From contig CM046875.1 of NCBI GenBank assembly GCA_025667525.1, positions 292,001,147 through 292,065,146 on the forward strand: a DNA stretch of 64,000 nt, read 5' to 3'. Every line of letters begins with the position of its first letter. Positions within the stretch are counted from its first letter, which is position 1. Source of the DNA: Glebionis coronaria (lineage: Eukaryota; Streptophyta; Magnoliopsida; Asterales; Asteraceae). The notes under the pieces are model-generated. The model was not told the DNA's origin. It did not search any database and saw only the letters and a list, made by a program, of their open reading frames with translations. Positions 1 to 11,252 of the stretch are shown here, in pieces. The position numbers were made by a program, and so were the translations under genes.

Positions 1-29
1 CTCTACAATGGGTAGGGTGGTTATACCAG
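1..29. other. Flank left of the outermost element
   Basis: Only 29 bases precede the first LTR and nothing codable is visible. Bases 25-29 (accag) are the candidate left target-site duplication of Athila-0. Its partner would lie beyond the right edge of the window, so this cannot be confirmed. Confidence 0.5.
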
Positions 30-1731
30 TGATGAGACTGCTTTTATACATAGTCTCATTGTCCAAAACGGGCTTTAAATGCATAAAATATCATGAAAAT
101 GGCCAAATATATGCTTGTGTTTGTTACTTGTGTATTTTAGGTATGGATATTGAGAAAATGACAAAAGATCACAAGAAACATGCAAAAACGAACACGGGAA
201 ATGAAGCCGCACAATGAACCAAGCCCTAATGAAGATTTTCTAAGAAAAACCCTTGAAGTTTTGAAGATTATGCAATAAGGGTCCTCCAATATTGAAGAAT
301 TGACACTTTAAACCCTTGTATACTCATAATTACAAGTTTGGTCCTTAAAGTTTGTCAAATTTACAAAAAGGGCCCTCCACTTTGAAGAATTGGAAAGAGT
401 GGTCCCTCAACAATCATGACTTGCCAATATTAGTCCTCCAAAAGGTCAATCATACAAGTCAAGGACATTAACTATGAAGAAAATGCCAAAACAACCCTTC
501 AAGAATCAACAAATGGCAAGAAATACCCCTGAAAATACTTTGGAAAAGTATTTGGGGCAAAAGTGTGAAAATAGAAACATCCATAACAAAGGAATTCTGG
601 AATTGGATATTAAAGTTGCAAATGAAAGGGAAAAGAAAGGCTGGGGTGCGTTTTGCCTAGACAAGAAAGATACATAGGCCAGTGACAGCCTGCCACGTGC
701 CCCACTCATTTAAAACAACCAATAAGATGGCACCATTCCTCCACATCAGCCTCCACTCACACCAGATTATAACTAATCTATATTAGTTAATTATTTCTCG
801 CTAAACACCCATTTTTAAACCAAAAACAAATTAAACAAACCTGTTCATCATGTTCTTCACAAATTTTGGTTTTCCCTAATTACTTTGAATTATACCCTAA
901 TTCCCTCCAGAACCTTGATTAAGGTAGTCATAAGCTAAACCCCACTCCCAAAACCCTTGCCACATCATCACCTTGGTCACATGATAAACCTTCCCACACG
1001 GTTTTGGGAGAAAAATCCAAAAACCTTGCCACATCCAACGTCCAAGATTGAAGCTTGAAACTTAAGATTATTTTGAGCCCTTGATGCAATTCCTACACAC
1101 TTTACAGCTTCACAAACAGCCAAAGAGTTCACATGATCAAGCAAAATGCCAAAACTCTCAAGGGCATTTCAGGGACTTTACACATTAGGGTTTTACGTTT
1201 TTATGCATTATAGTAGTTCACTTGTAGCCTATATAAAGGCATCTAGGCTTACAATTTCAGTTTGCTCTTGAATTTTTCCTTGTTCACTTTGCTGTAAAGC
1301 CATTTTCATATTAATGAATTGTGTTTGAAATTGTGAAGAAAAGTCAAGTGCCAATCTCTTATATTGCTTGTTTACGTTATATGTTTGCTAAAACTGAATC
1401 TCAAAACATTTTCTTTAAGCTTTGTGCTAGAAATTGCTCAAAGTTCTAAAACCTTGATATTTTGCTAAGTTCCTTGGTACACCTTGGAATTCTTGGGCTA
1501 TAAGTGGATCATAGCACCCTGATATTGTGTTATCAAGGTGTTGTGAGGCTTATAACTTAGGGATAATCAAGTGTGGGGTACAAGGGTTGCATTAATCAAG
1601 GATTTGTCACCTTTCTGTTTTATATTTTTGCTTATAACTTTGTTCCATCTTAGCAGCTTGATATTGGAAGCTTGTGCTTGTTCTTGCTAGCACATCAGCT
1701 CAAACATACGTGGGTGTGGATGTACATCCAT
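30..1731 (+). repeat. Athila-0 5' LTR, left part
   Basis: It starts at TG (30) and is homologous to the reverse complement of the Athila-2 LTR starting at 31135, and more weakly to the Athila-1 LTR at 6449. It holds degenerate repeats of a 'gtcctccaa...ttgaaga' type at about 270-450. There are no credible genes; the short ORFs here are chance. It is broken at 1731 by the copia insertion with TSD tccat (1727-1731). Confidence 0.85.
1230..1239 (+). promoter_or_regulatory. TATA box of Athila-0 LTR
   Basis: TATATAAAGG lies about 1.2 kb into the LTR and matches a plant TATA box. The equivalent position in Athila-1 carries TATATAAG. If it is used, U3 is about 1.2 kb and R plus U5 about 2.8 kb. Confidence 0.55.
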
Positions 1732-2312
1732 TGTTGATCCCAAACTTAGATCAATTTAGCTTTGTGTTAACAAGATTAAATCAAGTTTAACACGTAGAGA
1801 AACTTTGTTGTATTGAACAATCTAAGTGTTATGCGGAATTTAACACTTAGAACAAAGAACAAAACAAAGTAAACCAAAATTTCACTTTGATTAATAATAT
1901 CAATGAATGATTACAATGAAAGTGTTATGAGATATATGGAAGAGGTGTGTGAAAGGGATGTGTCTCATGTCTAACCCTAAGGCCTCCTTTTATAGGTTTA
2001 AGGAGCCTTGTACAAAAAGCTAAGATCAACTATTTTAGGAAGAGACACAAGATAAACATACTCAAATAACTTATTGACTAAATCTTTTAAACATTTAAGA
2101 ATATATTATGAATTCTTATCTTCATATTTTGTCCACCAGCTTGAAGAATTCATCATTGGCAGATTTAGTCCTTGTCTTTGTGTTATGATTCTTCTTGTCA
2201 ACGCCCTGGTAATTCTTATCAGCGTCTCACCTGTCAGCGCCTCAATTCTTCTTGTTAGCGTTCAAGTTCCTCTTGTCAGCGTCTAGGGACTTGGTCAATT
2301 TTATTCCCAACG
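1732..2312 (-). repeat. Tandem copia LTR A (terminal 3' LTR)
   Basis: It reads TGTTGATCCC...TATTCCCAACG on the plus strand; the last base is changed from the expected A. A TATA box (TATAAAA on the minus strand, 1988-1994) is present. Five degenerate copies of a TGTCAGCG motif lie at about 2195-2284. No ORF here is credible. Confidence 0.9.
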
Positions 2313-2322
2313 ATCCTCCCCT
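2313..2322 (-). other. Polypurine tract of copia unit 1
   Basis: AGGGGAGGAT on the minus strand abuts the 3' LTR. The same tract abuts LTR B at 6005. It is the expected plus-strand primer of reverse transcription. Confidence 0.75.
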
Positions 2323-2589
2323 AAACTTGATATCTACTCTATTAATCAAGTTTATGAATAAAATAAAACATACAGAGAGGATTCTTACAAACATGCTCTA
2401 TCCTTGAATTTGAGTATGAATAAACCTCAAATAGTCAACACTCAAACTTGATCTTAATCATCTTATGCAATACATCTATAGAGTCTTTTGGAGCCTTCTT
2501 TATAACTTTTGTCACTCAAATTTAATTACTCCTTCCCTTTTTAAGACTCCTCTCTAAGATTAGTATCAAAGGAGGGAACCATGAATATC

Positions 2590-2880
2590 CTCCATAGCTT
2601 CATCTCAGCTTCCAAAACAATAAGTCTATCAGTTCAAAACAGTGATCCTTGACAATTTGTACCATTTCTGTATTATGCTTTTACAAGCTAATACAGATTT
2701 TCGTCAATTCCATTAATGTCAAAGGTTTCATATTGTCCTCATCCACATTCGGGAAATGAATCCTCAATGTTGATTCACAGGACATGTGGATGGACTTATT
2801 GATGATAAGACTGACTTGACCTGCATTAAAGCTAGTGCCAATAGTCTCAACCATCTCCATAACACTATACACCCTTGTGA
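2590..2880 (-). pseudogene. Relic of the extra 3' ORF (coiled-coil part), copia unit 1
   Basis: On the minus strand a stretch reads KPLTLMELTKICISL followed, after a stop, by KHNTEMVQIV. This aligns with the segment EPMTLMELTAVCISLQKQNA of the Sire-P extra ORF (around 60055) and with the Sire-M copy. Only this short conserved block survives in the deletion derivative. The function of this ORF family is unknown to me; in Sireviruses an extra ORF after pol is sometimes called env-like. Confidence 0.65.
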
Positions 2881-3508
2881 AAGTGATCTCTGCTGCTACT
2901 AGATGCCAATCAATAGGAAAAACATCTCAATGATGATTAGGCTTCCAGATATCGAAAAAATTGAAAAATGAAATGGTGATGAAACATTTTGGGACTATAA
3001 AGAAGTTTATAAATGACACCAGCTAAGATGTCATAGCATAAAATGGACTTGCGAATGGAAAACTTGAGTTGGAACATAAACAAAGGTAATAATCCTAAGG
3101 AAATTAACTAGACTCTAATAAGCAAGAGTGACAAACACTGTTCATGCATACACACATGCAAAAGTATGATAGACACACATGAACTCAAGAGTCTTTTGTT
3201 CACAAATGCCCCAAAGAGAAAGTTAACTCATATAAAACCTTTACAACTCCCCAAGTAAGCGTAAAAATATATATCTACCCCAAGTCACCCATACGACCAC
3301 ACCCAATTCTAGGTCAAAAGTATTGGCAGCATGCACAGTATATCAACTTTGCATGCTACAGTGTCTCACGAATTAGAAAAATAAATCGTACTCACCAGTG
3401 GACACAATCTAGAATTGTGCAAGAGTGCTCTAAAAGTACCCAAAAACCTAGAGGTTTACCTCCACTTAACAGAAGCATACAAATCATTATATGTGAAGAA
3501 GCAAAATT
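2881..3508 (-). other. Non-coding spacer of copia unit 1
   Basis: There is no credible ORF. Bases about 3290-3420 (reverse complement) match Sire-P at about 58060-58180, which is the spacer between pol and the extra ORF. The internal deletion therefore removed pol but kept this spacer and the 3' end. Confidence 0.7.
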
Positions 3509-5345
3509 TTATCTCAAGATAGGAATGTAAACACTCCAACCATCATAAATAAAAGTTTGCAATTCTGTATCAATCCAAATGTAGCTCCATTTTCCTGCAT
3601 AGTTAGACAAAACCACAAAAACACACCAACAGAGGCTACCCTTTCTCACAATAATGGGTAGAGATAATATGTCACTAGATAAAAATAGTAACAGTGGAAA
3701 GACCAAAAATGCATGTTCCTTGAGCATCCACTATCCTAATATCCTTGATCATTAACCTGCTTTTGGATAGTCTACTCAAAAACAAAAACAAATTAGTTTT
3801 CTTTGGAGATCCAAGCCTTGTCAGACTTGGATCTATCTAGTTGTTCAACTAGAGTGGTCTTATTCTTTACCAAAAATCCATGTTCATCCCTTTGGGACCT
3901 AATCACCAAATTTTTTCCAATGAATCTAGTAATGACCTTCTCAAAATATTTGAATCTATTACAAGTCATTAAAATACCATTAAAACTAGAGTTTTGCTCT
4001 TTTTTAGGTTTCCAAATTAAGTGGGATGATGCTTTAGACCCTTGACCCTTATTAACCAAGTATCTTTGTTTATATGGTCTAAAATAAGGTCTCATACCAA
4101 ACTTGAAGCTGTCAGCGTTGCATTTGTGCCTGTCAGCGTTGAATTTGTTCTTGTCAGTGCTGAATTTGTTCTTGTCAGCGCTCAAGTTAAGGTTTGCTAT
4201 AGGAACATATTGTCTATTTAACCAAGTGTTGGTCTTTTGAAAGGGTCTTTGACTTGGGTATTAGCAGCCTTAGAGAAGAAAGGAGCTGGTCTAGTAGCCT
4301 GTGGTCTAGTGTAGACAAAAGGTCTATGGTTGACATTAGATGACCTATTGTCAGCGAATGAATTGTATCCACTGACACAATTATAGGCCAAATGTGAGAA
4401 GCTCCCACATGAGTAACAAGCCTTTTTGGACACAAACTTAATCTTAGACTGATAAAACCCTGTCCCATTAACACTTGCTTGACTTTGGGGTGACCTAGGC
4501 TTTCTATACATCTCAGCATTTTTAACACTATGTTTTCTCTTAACTTGTGAGACAAGGTCAATGGGTTTTCTAGTGGTGGGATTGGTCACAACAATGGGTG
4601 TAGATACAACTGGACTCTCAATGGATGTAGGCACAAATGGACTCTCACTAAGCATCCCACCTTTAACAAACAAAGTGGGGTTGGCCTTCTTCCACTCTTC
4701 TAGGTCAGTAACCTTTTGTTGATATTCCTCAACTGGGGAAAGGACTCTAGGTGGAGGAATGAATTCCTCTTCTTGGAGTTCTAGTATACCAGTCTAAGAG
4801 AGATCCATTCTATGGACCCCATAGAAGTTCCCAGCAGGTGGTGGAACATTAACATACTCTTTTCACCCAATCCCAGACATATCCCTAGAATCTCTTTGTT
4901 CACTTACAAACTTTTCTAGTGTTTGGCTACCTTTATCAAACTTTTGAATCTTAAGCCCCACATTCTCTTTATCTTTAATGGCCTCATCTAACTTAGTTAG
5001 TATGACTCCTTTGGATCTCTCCAGTATGTCCCTAAATTCAACACTAACTTTGAGGTCATGAGACAAAACATTAATTTGATCTTTTAGGTCAAATTCCATT
5101 TTCTTATACTCCTCTATCGTCTTTTTAGATTGTACAAGAGCCACTTGATAATTTGAAAGCTTGCATTTTTCATCAAGAACATCTGATTTTAACTTTAAAA
5201 TTTATTTATTAAGTCTTTTAGTATTTAACCTACAAGAAGAGTCATTACATACCTCATTATCAGATGGAGAAGATGAGTTGGAACTTGTGGAACTTGAAGT
5301 AGACTTGGCCTTAAATGAAAACATCATCAGACTTTTCTTCACCTT
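3509..5345 (-). pseudogene. Copia gag C-terminal region and start of protease, unit 1 (broken)
   Basis: The coding order matches the middle of Sire-P: a coiled-coil stretch (KKMEFDLKDQ, about 5100), a proline-rich linker, a zinc knuckle CYSCGSFSHLAYNC (about 4400), a heptapeptide repeat of the type (N/S)ADKNKF (4105-4185), and the gag end at 3793. Breaks seen are TGA near 4863, TAG near 4793, and a 1-bp loss near 4254 that shifts frame. Past the gag stop the protease motif DSGCSRNM survives near 3755. The sequence then jumps to non-pol DNA, so integrase, RT and RNase H are deleted. The gag N-terminal capsid part is also missing. Confidence 0.75.
4105..4185 (-). repeat. 21-bp tandem repeat in gag (heptapeptide ADK repeat)
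   Basis: TGTCAGYG on the plus strand recurs at 4110, 4131, 4152 and 4173, exactly every 21 bp. On the coding strand this is CGCTGACA, encoding successive 7-residue units with an (N/S)-(A/T)-D-(K/R) core. The unit 2 copy is at about 34170-34255. Confidence 0.9.
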
Positions 5346-5409
5346 CTTCCTTAGCCTTGTTCACCTCACGATATTGGATCTCGTTCTTCAAATAAAAGTT
5401 TCTCAACAA

Positions 5410-5421
5410 GCTCTGATACCA
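5410..5421 (-). other. Primer binding site, tRNA-iMet type
   Basis: TGGTATCAGAGC on the minus strand lies two bases from LTR B (5424). It is complementary to the 3' end of plant initiator tRNA-Met, the usual copia primer. Confidence 0.92.
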
Positions 5422-5423
5422 CT

Positions 5424-6004
5424 TGTTGATCCCAAACTTAGATCGATTTAGCTTTGTGTTAACGAGATTAAATCAAGTTTAACACGTAGAGAAACTTTGT
5501 TGTATTGAACAATCTAAGTGTTATGCGGAATTTAACACTTAGAACAAAGAACAAAACAAAGTAAACCAAACTTTCACTTTGATTAATAATATCAATGAAT
5601 GATTACAATGAAAGTGTTATGAGATATATGGAAGAGGTGTGTGAAAGGGATGTGTCTCATGTCTAACCCTAACGCCTCCTTTTATAGGTTTAAGGAGCCT
5701 TGTACAAAAAGCTAAGATCAATTATTTTAGGAAGACACACAAGATAAACATACTCAAATAACTTATTGAGTAAATCTTTTAAACATTTAAGAATATATTC
5801 TGAATTCTTATCTTCATATTTTGTCCACCAGATTGAAGAATTCATCATTGGCAGATTTAGTCCTTGTCTTTGTGTTATGATTCTTCTTGTCAACGCCTTG
5901 ATAATTCTTATCAGCGTCTCACCTGTCAGCGCCTCAATTCTTCTTGTCAGCGTCCAAGTTCCTCTTGTCAGCGTCTAGGGACTTGGTCAATTTTATTCCC
6001 AACA
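5424..6004 (-). repeat. Tandem copia LTR B (shared middle LTR)
   Basis: This 581-bp LTR acts as 5' LTR for unit 1 (primer site on its left) and as 3' LTR for unit 2 (polypurine tract on its right at 6005). It is nearly identical to LTR A and LTR C and carries the same TGTCAGCG cluster (about 5887-5976). Confidence 0.92.
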
Positions 6005-6448
6005 ATCCTCCCTAAACTTTATATCTACTCTAGTAATCAAGTTTCTGAATAAAATAAAACATACAGAGAGAATTCTTACTAACATGCTCTATCCTTAAAT
6101 TTGAGTATGAATAAACCTCAAAAAGTCAACACTCAAACTTGATCTTAATCATCTTCTGCAATACATCTATAGAGTCTTTTGGAGCCTTCTTTATAGCTTT
6201 TGTCACTCAAATTCAATTACTCCTCCCCTTTTTAAGACTCCTCTCCAAGATTAGTATCAAAGGACGGAACCATCAATATCCTTCATAGCTTCATATCAGC
6301 TTCCAAAACAACAAGTCTGTCAGTTCAAAACAGTGATCCTTGACAATTTGTACCATTTCTGTATTATGCTTTTACAAGCTAATACAGATTTTCGTCAATT
6401 CCATTAATGTCAAAGGTTTCATACTGTCCTCATCCACATTCGGGAAAT
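6005..6448 (-). other. Copia unit 2 internal region, right-hand end of the 3' part
   Basis: This 444-bp stretch matches 2313-2755 of unit 1, including the polypurine tract and the extra-ORF relic. It is broken by Athila-1 at 6449 and resumes at 32823. The TSD gaaat is at 6444-6448 and 32818-32822. Confidence 0.85.
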
Positions 6449-7582
6449 TGATGAGACCGCAATTATACATAGTCTCATCGTCTAAATCGGGCTTAAAATG
6501 CTTAAAATATCATAAAAATACCGGAAAATATACTTGTATTTGTTTGTTGTATGTTTTAGGTATGGATATCGAGAAAAAGACAAAAAGATCACAAGAATCA
6601 ATAAAAAACGAGCACGGAAAACAAGGCCGCACAATGAACCGGACCCGAGTTTTGATTTTTCAAAAATGCCCATCAAGTTTGAAGATTGTACAAGTTTGGT
6701 CCTCTAAGTTTGAAGATTTGTCAACATTAGTCCTTGAAGAATTCCCTTATTATAAGAACTGCCCCTCAATATTTAAGTAGTGACATTATTGGCCTTTGAA
6801 GATCCAAACAATTGCAATAATAGTCCTTCTTCCATGATGATAAAACAAGAAGGACTAGAAATGTAATTAGCCTAAAAAAGTTATTAAGGGGAATGAGCAT
6901 ATTTTCTGGCCAAACTTTGTTTGAAGACAAATTGGGAGTGTAAGGGGAATTTCTGTCAAACATTGAAACCTAACCAACCAATCACCATGTGACACGTCAC
7001 CAAACCCACCCATAACCCATAAACCGACCCATCACCCACCGATATGGCCCATACCCGTGATCTAATTTTCCACCCACGCCAGATTCCACTCTCATATTAA
7101 TATTTATTTCATTTTTGGAATAATGTTAATTATCAAAACACACGGTTAACACTTAAACTCCCACCAGATAAAACTAATCCCCAAAAATCCACCATGAACC
7201 CTAACCTTGATTGTTTATTAATACAAGGGGTTTTTGTTTGAAGATCTCCAGATTGTTAATTAACCACATTGTTAACCTAAATCCATCCACAAATCTCTTT
7301 CCATCTTACCCATGTGATCCCTAGACCACTCCCCTGCCCCACACTTAGCAAGCAAACAAGATTGGCACAGTCAGATCAACGGACCAACTTTATTTCGTGT
7401 TGGCTACTCCAATTTGGACGACTAGGATGAAATCTTCACAGTTGGATCCTCACAAACAAGGACATAACTCACATGTTGCTGTTTTGACCAAGAGCATGAA
7501 TTCAAAATTGAAGGGTACATTCGGGATTTTCATCTTTAGGGTTTAGTTTTTTTCTTTCATTCTAGATCATTCTTGTACCCGT

Positions 7583-7590
7583 TATATAAG
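7583..7590 (+). promoter_or_regulatory. TATA box of Athila-1 5' LTR
   Basis: TATATAAG follows a gttgt/cccgt-rich stretch. The 3' LTR has the matching TATATAAAGG at 16239-16248. Downstream 'ggggtagggcttgg' is conserved in both LTRs. Confidence 0.55.
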
Positions 7591-9261
7591 GGGTAGGGCT
7601 TGGTAATTTTATTCTTGTTCCAATTTTTATGAAAAATTTATAAGAGACGAATTTTTATAATAAATTGAGTTCCACCTTTATTTCATTGCAATTTATTTCT
7701 TAGCACACTTTAAATTCTGTCCATTTTTACTTCCAGTCAAAATTCATGTTTCATGTTCACTGTTTCATATTTGGAGTTGATAAACCAAACACACTGTTTG
7801 GCTTATTAACTGAAGCATAAGTTCGAGCTTGATCTTGTTTGACGAGCAAGCCACGTGAGAACTCATTAGGTTCACATCTTAGTTGGTTACAAAGTTTTGA
7901 GAGTGGTTCATCAGTTTCAAAGGTTTATGAGTTTTTTTTCGAAATAGCTGCGGGTCTCGATTTTGGAGAAATGGTAGGTTGTGGAGTTTGAGCTTGAGGA
8001 AGTCGTGGTTGAGATGCTTACAAGCTTTGTTGGTTAGAGTCGAGCTTGGACCACCTTGTGAGTAATTTCCCCCTTAATCTAGCTTATTTTCTTTAATCTA
8101 TTTTTGCTTAATCTGTGGCTTGAATTGCTTATTTGTTTTTTTTATATAAATTTTCTGTCCAAAAGAATTTGTGGTATGATTCTGTGATTTTTTTTGGTTT
8201 AAGTTGCATGATTCTTTGTTTAAAGTTGTTGTTTAGTTGATTTTTTTAAGTATCTTTGTTAAAACCATTGGTTTGTGGTGTCAAAAACTCCTAATCTTTG
8301 CTAAAATTGGTCATTTAGTTTTAAAGGTGTGTTTGGGAGCGCTGGCATCAAGGGTAGGGACCTACACTTTTAGCTTGGCTTACTCTACACAACCTCATAG
8401 GGTCTAAGTGAACGGATATAGACAAAAGTTTGGTGTTTTAATTTTTATACAGATTTTTATTTTGCGTTTCCTTCATATATGCCGTGTTGTAGTGTTTACA
8501 GTCATTGCATAAGATTTGTGTGTTACCTGCTTGAATATGTGTTGTATGAATATGTTGTGTTTTGAGTTTGAGTTTTGAGTTCTATTATCCACACAAAAAA
8601 AGTAACATACCTACTGCCTGTTAGAATCAACGTGTAGAACCAACGTGTCTGCTTGTTTTAATTGCGTGCACTAATTGACGTAATAGTGTGAAAATTTTAG
8701 TTGTTGTGTGCTTGAGTTTGGGATTGTTGAAATCTTCTTGTGTCCCTAAATTTTTTAACTGTGTACACTAAAGCCAAGGATTAAGCGTGAATTTGAGTTT
8801 GTGGATTTCCCAAGTGAAAGCCACGAGAGGGTTCACTTGTGTTGTAGGAATCAATTGCTCCAAATAGTCGCACCGTTAGTTCATTTTATTAGCCTCAACT
8901 CTGCACATGTTCATCAGCGGGATTTAAGGAGCCATTTTGAGGTTTTGAAAGCTGTAAATGTAAGCACAAGTAGGTTTATAGGTGTTTAACATCTGGTTGA
9001 AGGATTAGAGAGTTGAAATTGCTTATTCAGTGAGTTGAGTTAAGCCAAATTTTGACTTATAAACTTCCCAATGCACTCGATCTGCTAGTTTTAGTTCGTA
9101 CTTGTGTTTTATTTGAATTTTACTTGTTAATTTGTGTTCCTGTCATTGTTATTTATCATTGTTAAGCTTATAAGACCAACTGCCTTTAAGCTTATTCTTG
9201 TCCAAAGACACTGCTGGTAGCAAGAACATTCACTGCCAAGAAAAAGGTTGCTGTCAAAAAA

Positions 9262-9510
9262 GGAAGTAAGAAAGAATTGAACCCTTGACCTCAGAAGTGT
9301 AACAGACGCAGCACCTAGCTACACAACCAGCTGCTCTATTTGGCAATTTTGTTAACTGCTCGTTTCATTTTTCTTTTATATTTTGTTTCTTTTATTCAAC
9401 TGTTATTAAAAGGAAAAAAGAGAGTAAAGTGGCAGCAGTGGGGGTCGAACCTAAGACCTGCTGCTCAACAGCCCAACACACCAACCATTTGCTCTCCCAA
9501 CTCTTTTTGG
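9262..9510 (-). other. Two tRNA-like segments, antisense in Athila-1 5' LTR
   Basis: On the minus strand, GGTTCGACCCC (9440-9451 region) and GGGTTCAATTC (9274-9284) resemble the T-arm / RNA polymerase III B box. Each lies about 50-60 nt after an A-box-like 'gagcaaatgg' or 'gagcagctgg' stretch. T-runs follow downstream on the same strand (A6 at 9256-9261 on the plus strand). The same pair occurs in the 3' LTR at about 31630-31870. No full cloverleaf acceptor stem is evident, so these are not functional tRNAs. Confidence 0.5.
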
Positions 9511-10457
9511 TTTCTCTTCCTTTTAGTTCTACCTTATACTTTCTTTGATTTCGTCTTATTTTTCATATAGTAGCACGTACAACTTATTTTTAGCTTATTA
9601 GGGGATATTATTTTAGCTTCTTCTTTTTCATAGATTTCAAACAGAATTTAGGACATTTTTAAAAAAAAGAAAAAAAAATCATTTTTTTTAAATCATTTAA
9701 TATTTTTAATCATTTAATTAGTTTAAAATCGTATTTAATTCAAAATAAGAAAATTTAAAAAGTTAAAAAAAATAAAAATAATACAATTCTTGTTTCTAAA
9801 AGTTTATTTTGTCATTTAGGACGTAGGAAAAACTAATTTGCTTTTGTAAAGTTTAAATTTCATAATTTTATTTTTATTATTCATTTTCTATGATTATTTT
9901 AGTTTTAAACTTCAAAAAAAATCATAAAAAATAGTAAAAAGTATATTAAAATTTTGAAAAAATAGTTTTTAGCTTTTATATAATATATTTTAGGTTTAAA
10001 AATAAAAAAAGTTTAAATTTTGTCTTTTTCTTAGTTAGTTTTATTTTTAGATTTTTTACTTAATTTTAAAAATTAATATAAATTAATTAAATAGTTTTCA
10101 AAATTTTTGGTTTGCGTACTTTTCTTAGTTATAATTTTTAGAACATTTTAGTGATTTTTAATTATTTTTTAGGTGGAGTTTTTCGTTGGGTCGCGTTTTT
10201 ACGTTCGTACGTTCGCGCGTTTATGACCGTTTTTAGCGTATTTCGTCTACATTTTCTTTTCTTTCTTTCTTTCCAAAAACGTAATCACTCGAATTAATAA
10301 CCTCTAATATTGTTGGCTAAACACCATACCTCCTCGAGAACGAACTCAACGACGAGTATTCACGTTTTTCACAAAACGTGGTACTTAATACTTACCCACT
10401 TTTGTGGCTTTGTTTTTCCTAAAAGATAGTAAACGACTAAAAACCGCAACATCAAAA

Positions 10458-10475
10458 TGGCGCCGCTGCCGGGGA
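10458..10475 (+). other. Primer binding site, tRNA-Asp type
   Basis: TGGCGCCGCTGCCGGGGA lies three bases after the LTR end. It is close to the tRNA-Asp-complementary primer site known for Athila elements. Confidence 0.85.
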
Positions 10476-11252
10476 GGTGTGTTTAGCCATATTTATTTAT
10501 CGTGTTTATTTGAGTCTTTACGTTTTTATCGTAAATACCTCTTTTTATTTTTCTATACTATTAGCCATAGAAATAAATAGTGTTAAATAGAACTCTATTA
10601 ACATAAAATCATTTTCTCGTTTTTCTTGTTCATAATATATTGTATTTACGTAGAACAATTGACACACAATAATTATCCAAATACGCGAGAAATCGCACCT
10701 CAATAGTTGAGCGTTCCGGTCACTATTGTTGTATCGAATTCAAACGAAATCAAAGGCAAAATAGATAAATACGCTTAATTGGTTTAATCTCGATAAATAC
10801 AAACTATAAGGTGCGTATAAGGCGGTTGTATTTCACGACCTAAGGAAAAAAGGCTCTTAAGTGCTTCGCGCCGCCTCGTTTTCTCCGCTCGCTTGTGCGT
10901 ATTTTGAAAGTGACGATTAATTAGGGGTTTGCCAAATCAAGTATTATTAATCTATTTTTGTGAGTTTTAATTATTGAACCTCGAAACATTTTGGCGTTCC
11001 GCCAATGTTTCAAAGTCGACGAGGGTTTTTACTTCACGTAATTACCTTCATTCATCTTGGATTCATTAATCGAGACCTTTGATTAATGGATAGTTTTTGT
11101 AGATTAATTTCTACGTAATACACCAAAATTCCAAAAAAAAATTAAAAAACCAAAAACACAAAAAGATTCTTCGATTTTTTCCTCTATTTTCATAATTCTC
11201 TTCTTTCACCCTCTATAACGTTTAATTCTCGAATCGTCTTTCTCGTTGCATC
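10476..11252 (+). other. Athila-1 untranslated leader
   Basis: A 777-bp leader between primer site and ORF. It is similar in layout to the leaders of Athila-0 (38404-39131) and Athila-2 (27331-26609). It includes a conserved 'aaggctcttaagtgcttcgcgccgcc'-type block (10849-10875). No ORF is credible. Confidence 0.7.

Larger units (their letters stand above)
6449..10454 (+). repeat. Athila-1 5' LTR
   Basis: A 4.0-kb LTR running from TGATGAGACCGC to AACATCA. In order it shows repeated 'agtttgaagattt' segments near 6680-6720, a TATA box at 7583, two tRNA-like segments on the minus strand (about 9262-9345 and 9424-9510), and an A/T-rich tract of about 500 bp (9650-10180). No protein gene is credible inside it. 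Confidence 0.9.

Noticed and set aside
8..709. Short ORFs in the Athila-0 LTR (8-217, 474-677, 506-709)
   Set aside because: They lie inside an LTR, lack codon structure and homology, and equivalent spots in the other LTRs are not conserved as coding.
6340..6780. 146-aa ORF across the copia/Athila-1 junction
   Set aside because: It starts in copia relic DNA and ends in an LTR; the LTR part repeats at 15104-15436. It is a chance frame across an insertion site.
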